13,071 nt of DNA from assembly GCA_031270425.1 (NCBI GenBank), contig JAISXQ010000251.1, positions 1-13,071 of the forward strand, written 5' to 3'. Below the pieces are notes generated by a model. That model saw only the letters and a program-made list of their open reading frames with translations, did no database searches and was not told where the DNA came from. The translations under genes and the position numbers were made by a program. This document shows positions 1 to 6,788 of this stretch, piece after piece. The DNA comes from Prevotellaceae bacterium. Lineage in GTDB: Bacteria; Bacteroidota; Bacteroidia; Bacteroidales; Paludibacteraceae. Positions within the stretch are counted from its first letter, which is position 1. Each line of letters starts with the position of its first letter.

Positions 1-768
1 TTTTTCTTCGCTTATTTTGCCGTCAGCCCAGTGTCCGGATATGGTTCCGTAGATGTATAAGGCTTCGGAAGACGGATTCCATGTTTGGGAATTACCGATT
101 GTCAGCTCGAAACTAACCGGATTGAACGATACGTTGAAAAACTCTTCATTTTCCTTGCCGATCGTAATTTCATCGTTTCCCAAAGCTTTGATTTCCGTTC
201 CGTCGAGTCCCCAGTAAAGTCCGGTTTTGTCGGGATTGGTATAAATTTTAGCTTTTGCCTGCGCGGGGAAGAAATCTTCGGTTTCAAAAACGTCGCCCTT
301 TTTCTCCAAGGAATACGCCACGCTGTTTACAAAAAGATAAAGCGATTGGAAAGAAGGCAACGCCAGATTTTTAATCACTTTCTCGTCTGAGGTGATTTGA
401 TCGCCGGAATTTTTTACCGTAACGGCGACCGTCATATCTCCCGCCTGCGCGTTTTTAGGCAGCGGAATGGGAATGGTCAAATCCAGCGCGAAGGTTTTTC
501 CCGTAAGCATCTCGGTTTTCTCGTAAATAACGCCGGCGGCATTACTCATTTGAATGGTGTAGGTGCGAAGTCCTGCCTCGTCGGACAAACTCGCCGTAAC
601 TTTGACGTCGTCCCCATACTTCAAGCCGCTTTCAGGCGACAAAGTCAAGTTTTCAACTTTTGGTTTTCCCGCGTTGGGATCTCCGCCGGGTTCTTCGTCT
701 TTACACGCAGTAAAAAAAATAAAGGAAATCGCTAAGAGCGACACAAAAAAATTAAATTGCTTTTTCAT
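1..768 (-). CDS. Surface lipoprotein of the Sus-like operon, 3' end cut by window edge
   Basis: The frame is open for 256 codons from the ATG at 766-768 to the left edge with no stop, so the C-terminus is missing. The N-terminus is a lipoprotein signal: a Lys-Lys start, a hydrophobic core, then FTAC with Cys22 as the lipidated residue. The residues after it, CKDEE, match the Lys-(Asp/Glu)2 type lipoprotein export signal described for Bacteroidetes surface lipoproteins, so outer-surface display is inferred. Residues about 37-130 look like an Ig-like beta-sandwich (PKVENLTLSPESG start). A second beta-rich module begins near 140, and the stretch LYIYGTISGHWADG near 240 resembles the beta-sandwich repeats of SusE/SusF-type glycan-binding lipoproteins. 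The position downstream of SusC/SusD supports a glycan-binding role. DUF5121/DUF5125-type families are an alternative; I could not verify any family. No catalytic motif is visible in the part present. Confidence 0.8.
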   Translation of the reverse strand, partial: MKKQFNFFVSLLAISFIFFTACKDEEPGGDPNAGKPKVENLTLSPESGLKYGDDVKVTASLSDEAGLRTYTIQMSNAAGVIYEKTEMLTGKTFALDLTIPIPLPKNAQAGDMTVAVTVKNSGDQITSDEKVIKNLALPSFQSLYLFVNSVAYSLEKKGDVFETEDFFPAQAKAKIYTNPDKTGLYWGLDGTEIKALGNDEITIGKENEEFFNVSFNPVSFELTIGNSQTWNPSSEALYIYGTISGHWADGKISEEK

Positions 769-804
769 GATTTTTTTCTTTTAAAAAGAGTTACTAAATT
801 GATT

Positions 805-2052
805 TTATTTAATTACAATTCTTTTTGAGAATCGTTTTTCCTTCGATTGAATGTTCAACAAATAGAAACCGGAAGGCAATTGCCTGTCGATTGATTTTAT
901 TTGTTTGTAGTTGGAAATCAGTTTTCCGTCTGTCGAATAGAGATATACGTCGGCGGGCTTTTCGCTTGTTATCGAAAAGCCGTTTTTTCGCACGTGTAGC
1001 GTTAGGTTATCCGGGTCGTTCGCCGATTTTATTGTAGTTGGATTAAGATTGGTCAACGTAACTTTCGATACTTTCAAAAACGTATCCCAGGTGGTCGGAT
1101 TCGTCAGTTTCAGCATGTATTTTCCTGCGGGAACATCGGAAAGGTCTATTGTTCCGTAACTGTCTTCTGTGAAATCGGCGTTTGCGGGATACCAAACATC
1201 AGTAAACGTTTTTACTACGGCGTTTGTAGCCCTGTCCACCAAGGTCAGTTTTGCTGTGCCGCTACCGGTATTTTTGCAGGTCATTTTGAAATTGAAAGTC
1301 GCCGGAGCCGACAGGTTTACAGCCCACGAAGCCCAATGCGAGGAGTTTTGTGCAGCATAGGCGCCCGATTGAAAATCCAAGTATTCGGCAATATTCTCGT
1401 CTTTCATAAAGGGATTGTAGTAAGCATTTGCCGGCGTAAGTTCGGCAGTATTATCCAACGAAACTTCGGTACGCGGTTTTACCGCCAGAACTTTTCTGTT
1501 GGCAAAATCCCAATTATTCGCCGGTAAAAAGTTGGGGTCTCCGCTTGTATGATCGGAATAATAGTAAGGCAAAGCCACGCCCCACGTTTCGCCCAATGCC
1601 ACGCTGTTGAAATCGGCAACGGTAAACGCAAGTTCAGCCGAATGAGCATCGGCAGAATAAGCGCGAGTTCCGGAACCGGTTTGTGTCCACGACCAACTGC
1701 TTGCTCCTGCTGCGCCGGTGTATTTGTTTAAATCCGGTCCTTGAACCAAATAGTCAATGCCGGAAGCATTGTAAACCCACTGACTTTGACCGGTTGTTTT
1801 ACTGAAATCGGCGTCGATGTACAAATCGACTGTAAACCACGCATCGGGATTGAAAGCGTGTTCGCCGTCGAGTGTTACAAGGAAAAAAAGACTTGTGCCG
1901 TTGGAAACGACTTTTGCAAAGGGCGCAACGCCAGGCTCGCTCAGTACAGGCGCTGTATTCCAGTCGGTTACTGTTCCGTCAATCGTAATTTGAGAAGTCA
2001 GGAAAAAGATATTTCCTGCAATCAATAAAGAGAGAAATACTTGTTTTTTCAT
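805..2052 (-). CDS. Secreted carbohydrate-binding-like protein (CBM9/DOMON-like) with T9SS sorting domain
   Basis: This is a 415-residue protein with a Sec signal peptide at residues 1-20 or 21 (MKKQVFLSLLIAGNIFFLTS) and no lipobox cysteine. The mature chain opens with ITIDGTVTDW, the usual beginning of CBM9-like/DOMON-related beta-sandwich domains, which would span about 22-195. A second beta-sandwich at about 225-335 contains SHWASWAVNLSAP followed by TFNFKMTCKNTGSGTAKL, reminiscent of CBM6/CBM35-type folds. Residues about 350-415 form a type A T9SS C-terminal sorting domain, with PSGFYLLNI and a final KRIVIK. The protein is therefore expected to cross the outer membrane by type IX secretion and be released or anchored on the surface. 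No catalytic motif is visible, so glycan binding is the inferred role. It lies 20 bases after the second DUF4832 gene and 36 bases before the lipoprotein gene, consistent with one transcript. The CBM assignments rest on pattern only. Confidence 0.85.
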   Translation of the reverse strand: MKKQVFLSLLIAGNIFFLTSQITIDGTVTDWNTAPVLSEPGVAPFAKVVSNGTSLFFLVTLDGEHAFNPDAWFTVDLYIDADFSKTTGQSQWVYNASGIDYLVQGPDLNKYTGAAGASSWSWTQTGSGTRAYSADAHSAELAFTVADFNSVALGETWGVALPYYYSDHTSGDPNFLPANNWDFANRKVLAVKPRTEVSLDNTAELTPANAYYNPFMKDENIAEYLDFQSGAYAAQNSSHWASWAVNLSAPATFNFKMTCKNTGSGTAKLTLVDRATNAVVKTFTDVWYPANADFTEDSYGTIDLSDVPAGKYMLKLTNPTTWDTFLKVSKVTLTNLNPTTIKSANDPDNLTLHVRKNGFSITSEKPADVYLYSTDGKLISNYKQIKSIDRQLPSGFYLLNIQSKEKRFSKRIVIK

Positions 2053-2072
2053 GTCGTAAATAATTTAAAAAT

Positions 2073-3776
2073 TTATAGAATCAGTATTTTTGTAAATGAA
2101 ATATTTCCGTTTTCCGCGAGCAACATCAGATACATTCCGGCGGATAATCCGTTTCGTTGAATTGGAAAAGATTTGCCCGATATATTCTCTTTTTCAGCCA
2201 CCACCTGTCCGCCCGTATTCAAAACTGTAAGTTTCGCGTTTTTCAGTATTTTTCCGGTAGAAACCCAAGTTTGGGACGAAAAAGGATTCGGAGAGATGTT
2301 TAAGGATATTTTCGCGCCGGCGTTCTCGGTCGAGGAATTGCCCGGCGCGTCTTTCGTTACTTGTTGGAGCAGGCTGTTGTATCCGTTATCCGCATTCCAA
2401 AGTCCCTCGTTAGCCAGTTGGATGGCGTATTCGGGACGCGCGGCTAAGGAAGCGTTGGCGTCCGGTAAATGCAGGTAACAATCGTAAACTCCCTGAGGTA
2501 AAGATGAAATATCAATCGTTTGCTCTATCGACGCGGATTTTTCCCATGTTCGTGGGTCGGTATTCAATAGAAATGAATGTGTTTGTCCGCCGTTGTCCGC
2601 GCGTTGCAAAACCAGATACGCATTCCGCTGTTTGAACAGGCGTGCAAATCCAACATTTTCAAGATTGATTTTAACGCTTAACTGATTGTTTTCAACACGA
2701 AACGCGCTGTTTCTTAATACGAAACGATAGCCTGTTTTTTTCAAAATGTCATCGTAGCGATTCGCGTTTATCCAATTTGTCCACACGGCGGTATGGTAGT
2801 CGCGGTTGACGCAAGTCCAATTGGCAAGTTCCATTTCATTAAGCGCATTGGCAGCATCGGTGCGGGGCGGATTCAGACCGTTGGTTTCGCCGCTCATCGG
2901 CGTATATTTTGTTTCATTTGCCAAATAGTTATAATCTGCCGTCCCGACAGGATTTTGACTTTCGCTATTGACGGAAAAAGTCCCCATATCACCCCAATTA
3001 TTCAGAAAAGCGTCGTTGAAAAACCCGATACGGGCGTTGGGCGTATTTTGATAGGCGGTATTTTCGTTCAATTGTCCGTTCCCGTACATGGTTTTCTTTA
3101 CGTTGGGATAACGTACCTGCAAGGGAATTTCTTCGGGCGTGGCTTCCAGCATGGCGTTTATAATATCTTTTCTGTTGTTCCACTGTGCCGAATTAATACT
3201 CCCTTCATTGCCGAACTCGGACGAATTGGTGTAATACCATTCGCCCCAAGTACCGATAAACCCCGCCTGATGTGTCAATATCACATCGCGATTGGCAGTG
3301 AGAAGCGGTTTTAATTGCGACAAATGACTTAGTATCTGAGCTTTTGACGGTTGTTGCGGCGAACTGCCTTGTCCGTTGCTGTACGAAAAACGCACCAAGC
3401 ATTTCAATCCCGAATTCCGAATCATGTCAAAATCCTTTTGAATATTATTCAGGTATGTTTGGGATATGTCCGTATTCAGGAAAGCGTCCAATAAAAAGTA
3501 GCGGAACAGCGCCGTTACTTTATCCTCGCCGCTTCGCCATCCGGCAAGTGTCGATTGACTCAAATTTGAGTAGCCGGACTGCGTATTGTAATTGTTATTC
3601 GTAATGGAATATTTTTGCAACCCGCGTTCCGGATTGGCAATAACGGCGTTTGACTCACTGTAATTGACCGTTGCGGTTTCTGCCGGAGAATCAGGCAAGT
3701 CGTTAGCTTTGCATGAGCCGGAGGCTAATAAAACCAGTAACGTAATCAAATAGTTGTTTTTCAAGCAGTATTTCAT
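2073..3776 (-). CDS. DUF4874/DUF4832 family protein with T9SS sorting domain (putative glycosidase-like), paralog B
   Basis: This is a 567-residue protein. The leader ends in ASGSC with Cys22, a weak Bacteroidetes-style lipobox. A DUF4874-like domain (about 38-190) has the NPERG motif at 48-52 and GFIGTWGEWY around Glu179. A DUF4832-like domain (about 200-455) has QVRYP at 220-224, FFND at 252-255 and SGET at 295-298 (Glu297). Residues about 490-567 are a T9SS type A sorting domain, starting near SPNPFSS and ending in a hydrophobic strand. These families have no function known to me. The WGE and GET glutamates could be an acid/base and nucleophile pair of a TIM-barrel glycosidase, which is inference. 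The start codon lies one base after the stop of the upstream paralog, suggesting translational coupling. The combination of a lipobox-like leader with a T9SS domain is unusual; the cysteine may not be lipidated. Confidence 0.88.
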   Translation of the reverse strand: MKYCLKNNYLITLLVLLASGSCKANDLPDSPAETATVNYSESNAVIANPERGLQKYSITNNNYNTQSGYSNLSQSTLAGWRSGEDKVTALFRYFLLDAFLNTDISQTYLNNIQKDFDMIRNSGLKCLVRFSYSNGQGSSPQQPSKAQILSHLSQLKPLLTANRDVILTHQAGFIGTWGEWYYTNSSEFGNEGSINSAQWNNRKDIINAMLEATPEEIPLQVRYPNVKKTMYGNGQLNENTAYQNTPNARIGFFNDAFLNNWGDMGTFSVNSESQNPVGTADYNYLANETKYTPMSGETNGLNPPRTDAANALNEMELANWTCVNRDYHTAVWTNWINANRYDDILKKTGYRFVLRNSAFRVENNQLSVKINLENVGFARLFKQRNAYLVLQRADNGGQTHSFLLNTDPRTWEKSASIEQTIDISSLPQGVYDCYLHLPDANASLAARPEYAIQLANEGLWNADNGYNSLLQQVTKDAPGNSSTENAGAKISLNISPNPFSSQTWVSTGKILKNAKLTVLNTGGQVVAEKENISGKSFPIQRNGLSAGMYLMLLAENGNISFTKILIL

Positions 3777-3780
3777 ATCA
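3774..3780 (-). promoter_or_regulatory. Stop-start junction TGATATG between the DUF4832 paralogs
   Basis: On the minus strand the TGA stop of paralog A (3780-3778) is followed by a single T and then the ATG of paralog B (3776-3774). This one-base gap leaves no room for a separate initiation region outside the coding sequence, so terminating ribosomes probably reinitiate. It suggests the two proteins are made in linked amounts. Confidence 0.7.
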
Positions 3781-5196
3781 GTCTTCTATTTTTTCAAAAA
3801 ACAAACTTCCCGGATACGGCTTTGAATTGTTTTGTGAGGAAATGTTTATTTCTACATTCAGGTTATTATATCCCGTTGATTCTTCCCATACGTTATCATT
3901 TGCCAAACGGATGGAATAAGCCGGATTTCCGTATAAGTCAGGTTCCGGATCGGGCAGATGAAGATACAAATCGTAATTTCCGGCAGGCGCATAGTCGGGA
4001 ATTCCGGCGTTTATTTCTATTTCATTGTCTTGCAAAGGTTGCCAGAAGCGAGGCTCCACATCCAATACGATTTTAAAACGCTCTCCGTTTTCTTTGTTTT
4101 TAAGTATAAGTTCAACTAAACGGGGGTTGTACAAAGGAGCATAGCCTGTGTTTTTTATTGAAATAAGCGAATGGAACGCGCCTCCGGGCTGAACTTTATT
4201 TGAGTATTTACCCGACAATAATTGCAAACGGTAACCCATTTCCCTGATGATATTGTCCATTCCGCCCTGCACAATCCATTGATCGTTGACGCCTCTGTAA
4301 TAATCTTCGTTCAGGTAACTCCATCTCAGATAGCGCATATCCGCCTGCGCTTTGGTTGAAGTCGCGGGGTCAACTCCGCTTGGTGGACAAGTTTCTCCGC
4401 CTATCGGCACGAACAAACATTCTTTATTCAGGTAGGCTTTGTCCACATCGGGATTGAGATACGTTCCATAATCGGTTGTGCTTGCCAGGAAACAATCGTT
4501 GTGATGTCCTACGCGCGATATATCCGTTCCTTTAAAAGCTTCTTCGTATGATAATGGTACAGCCCTTTTGAAAAATTCCTGTTTGTACGCGGGCGTGCGA
4601 ACTTGTATAGTTCTGCTTTCAGGTACGACTTCCAATAATTTTTTATATACTTCGTAACGGGCGCCGGAGCTATTTAAACCATTAGTTGAATAGTAGCCTT
4701 CGCCCCATGCTCCTATAAGTCCGGCTTGTACCGTTGCAATCATATCCGCGTTTCTCTCGAAAACAGGTTTTAATTGCTCTAAATGTTGAAGAACGATAGT
4801 GAGCGGAGCGTCCGGTTCTGTCTCTGCCGAGGAATAGGCAAAACGCACAATCAGTTTAACTCCGGCTTTCCGCGCTGTTTCAAAATCTTTTTCTATTTCA
4901 TCCAACGCAGCCTGCGATAACGCGGAGTTTTTGAATTTCTTTAAATAAAAGACCCTAAGTATCAGCGTTATATTGTTGTCCCGATAACCTGTCAATTGAG
5001 ATTGGGTCAACGCGCCGCCGCCTGTGGTTAAATCAGTCGATGTGTGTTTATAAAAGCCTCTTTCGGGATTGGCAAATTTTGCATCCGTAGCTTCGTAAGT
5101 TAGCGTTACGCTTTTTTCCGAAGAATCAGGCTGATTTTTAGGTTTACATGAACCGAAGGCTAATAAAACCAGTAAAGCAATTAGATAATTATTCAT
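3778..5196 (-). CDS. DUF4874/DUF4832 family lipoprotein (putative glycosidase-like), paralog A
   Basis: This is a 472-residue protein with a lipoprotein leader ending AFGSC (Cys17), so an outer-membrane lipid anchor is likely. It shares the whole motif order of its downstream neighbour: NPERG at 43-47, RFAYS at 118-122, QAGLIGAWGE with Glu166, QVRTP at 198-202, HHND at 231-234, GGET at 266-269 (Glu268), then a segment with WSYLNEDYY. It also shares the YDLYLHLPDP segment near the C-terminus. It ends after that domain and has no T9SS sorting domain. It also has cysteines at 235, 260 and 270 that lack counterparts at the aligned positions of the paralog, possibly for a disulfide. It sits 14 bases after the SusD-like gene. 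The N-terminal part fits DUF4874 and the remainder DUF4832. The glutamate pair suggests a hydrolase, but activity and substrate are unknown. Confidence 0.88.
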   Translation of the reverse strand: MNNYLIALLVLLAFGSCKPKNQPDSSEKSVTLTYEATDAKFANPERGFYKHTSTDLTTGGGALTQSQLTGYRDNNITLILRVFYLKKFKNSALSQAALDEIEKDFETARKAGVKLIVRFAYSSAETEPDAPLTIVLQHLEQLKPVFERNADMIATVQAGLIGAWGEGYYSTNGLNSSGARYEVYKKLLEVVPESRTIQVRTPAYKQEFFKRAVPLSYEEAFKGTDISRVGHHNDCFLASTTDYGTYLNPDVDKAYLNKECLFVPIGGETCPPSGVDPATSTKAQADMRYLRWSYLNEDYYRGVNDQWIVQGGMDNIIREMGYRLQLLSGKYSNKVQPGGAFHSLISIKNTGYAPLYNPRLVELILKNKENGERFKIVLDVEPRFWQPLQDNEIEINAGIPDYAPAGNYDLYLHLPDPEPDLYGNPAYSIRLANDNVWEESTGYNNLNVEINISSQNNSKPYPGSLFFEKIED

Positions 5197-5210
5197 GAAT
5201 ATGTATTATT

Positions 5211-6749
5211 TTATTGAGTATATCCCGAATTCTGTTTTACCTGCCCTTTGCCGTCCACAATTACAGAAAGCGGCAACGGATATAAATATTTATCTTTCGA
5301 GGCGTAAGGAGCCATGTTGTTATTCAGCATCATTACCCTGTCGTACAATTTGTCGAAACGAATCAAGTCAGCCCGATACTGTCCGTTTTCGCACCAAAAC
5401 TCGTGGCTGCGTTCTGTCAGCAATTGGTCGATAAATGATTCTTTTGTCGGAAAATCGGATAAATTTTTCGGGAGAATTTTCGCCCTTTCCCTTACTTCAT
5501 TCATCAGATCGACCGCTTCCTGCGTGATAGCGCCGCCGGGTTTCATCACGATGGCTTCCGCCAACGACAGTAGCACTTCGGGATAACGGAAAATAACTTG
5601 GTCTAAATTACTCAGACCGCTGCTTGCGGGCACGCCGGGGTCAATTTCGTATTTCTGCGGAATAGGTCCCAAATCAATGGTCGCGGTAGGATTATTCCGG
5701 TCGACAGTCTGAGCGTTGTCTGAACTTTTATAGCTTGTTACCATGTAGGTTTTGCGCGTATCGGTCGGCTCGAAAGAGTCGTAAAACCACCATGTGCTTT
5801 GTACGGTTCCCCAGCCTTTTATCGGAGAATCGGAGTCGGGCGGCATTACCATCATGTGCCATTGCGACTGATTGGGTCCTGCCGAAGAACATGGGATAAC
5901 GAATATATATTCGGTATTGTCGCGGGTTTGTCCGGCAAATTCAAATAAAGATGTATAATTTTCTACCAACTTGAAACCATATTCAGACTGCATTAACTCG
6001 CGAGCCAATGTTTCCACTTTGTCGTAGTAGGTTTTATCATGCACTGTTTCGTGCAGATAGAGCCGAATCAACAATGTTTTAGCAAAAGCTCTGCTGAATT
6101 TTCCGTATTCGGCGTTTTTCGGCATGGGCAGGTATTCGCCCGCATAGATTAAATCATCTTCGATGAACTTTATCATTTCTTCGTTGGTCAAACGCGGAAG
6201 AGGCGCTTCAATCAGGGGATTTTTCAGTACTTCTATCGGCGCTATCACAAGCGGACCGTACATGTCGAAAAGTATATACGAAAGATAAGCGCGGGCGCAA
6301 CGTACTTCCGCCGTATATTTATTTTTGGCGGATTCGCTCAAAAAACTGCTGTTTTGAATCTGATCCAACACCATTGTGCAGCGGCTTATCTTGCCGTAAA
6401 AACCATAAGGATTTTCGCGTGTATAGTAGAAAAAAGTGATTTCTCCGTTGGTTTCATTAAAAGAAAGCTCATGACAGAGTTTTTGCGCCCCGAATTTTCC
6501 GGCTAATATCTCGGTGCAACTCTCGTTTACAAACATTTGTCCCCGTTCCGAATTGCTGTTAATACCATCCCACCAACTTCCGCGCAAGGGATAATAGCAG
6601 GATAAAACCAAGGCTTTAATATCCGATTCGTTTTGGGGGAAGTTACTCGGATTGATGTCGCTGTAACTGATCGGTTCTAAATCGCCGCACCCAATAAAGA
6701 AAGTCAAGAGAAGGATGCCGTATATAATTTGTCTTAATTTTGTTTTCAT
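5211..6749 (-). CDS. SusD/RagB-like outer-membrane nutrient-binding lipoprotein
   Basis: This is a 512-residue protein, the normal length for the family. The lipoprotein leader ends FFIGC with Cys21. The early segment with DINPSNFPQNESDIKALV is the typical SusD N-terminal pattern. RYPEVLLSLAEA at 388-399 is the conserved TPR-helix signature, ERSHEFWCENGQYRADLIRF (446-465) is the usual RagB/SusD motif, and YPLP followed by QNSGYTQ is the usual C-terminus. SusD proteins cap the extracellular face of a SusC barrel and capture glycan or peptide ligands. The gene follows SusC by 39 bases and precedes the first DUF4832 gene by 14 bases, so it belongs to the same operon. The ligand is not deducible from sequence; the downstream genes suggest a glycan. 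Confidence 0.96.
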   Translation of the reverse strand: MKTKLRQIIYGILLLTFFIGCGDLEPISYSDINPSNFPQNESDIKALVLSCYYPLRGSWWDGINSNSERGQMFVNESCTEILAGKFGAQKLCHELSFNETNGEITFFYYTRENPYGFYGKISRCTMVLDQIQNSSFLSESAKNKYTAEVRCARAYLSYILFDMYGPLVIAPIEVLKNPLIEAPLPRLTNEEMIKFIEDDLIYAGEYLPMPKNAEYGKFSRAFAKTLLIRLYLHETVHDKTYYDKVETLARELMQSEYGFKLVENYTSLFEFAGQTRDNTEYIFVIPCSSAGPNQSQWHMMVMPPDSDSPIKGWGTVQSTWWFYDSFEPTDTRKTYMVTSYKSSDNAQTVDRNNPTATIDLGPIPQKYEIDPGVPASSGLSNLDQVIFRYPEVLLSLAEAIVMKPGGAITQEAVDLMNEVRERAKILPKNLSDFPTKESFIDQLLTERSHEFWCENGQYRADLIRFDKLYDRVMMLNNNMAPYASKDKYLYPLPLSVIVDGKGQVKQNSGYTQ

Positions 6750-6753
6750 AAAA

Positions 6754-6781
6754 AATTATAAATTGTAAATTATAAATCGTT
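6754..6781. repeat. Heptamer repeat in the SusC-SusD junction
   Basis: In the 39-base gap between the SusC-like and SusD-like genes, the plus strand reads as 7-base units AATTATA, AATTGTA, AATTATA, then a diverged AATCGTT. The 10-mer AATTATAAAT recurs at 6754 and 6768. It occupies most of the gap, immediately upstream of the SusD-like start codon. Confidence 0.65.
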
Positions 6782-6788
6782 CAATTAT

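Noticed and set aside
85..735. Two plus-strand open frames at the left end
   Set aside because: They are antisense to the lipoprotein frame that stays open to the window edge and has a clear lipobox.
769..804. Possible terminator between the CBM-like gene and the lipoprotein gene
   Set aside because: The only hairpin is a loopless CTTTT/AAAAG-type stem in AT-rich DNA, too weak to call a terminator; an operon junction is more likely.
2793..3314. 173-codon plus-strand open frame antisense to DUF4832 paralog B
   Set aside because: The opposite strand carries a full-length protein with family motifs; the antisense translation shows no domain pattern and no plausible start context.
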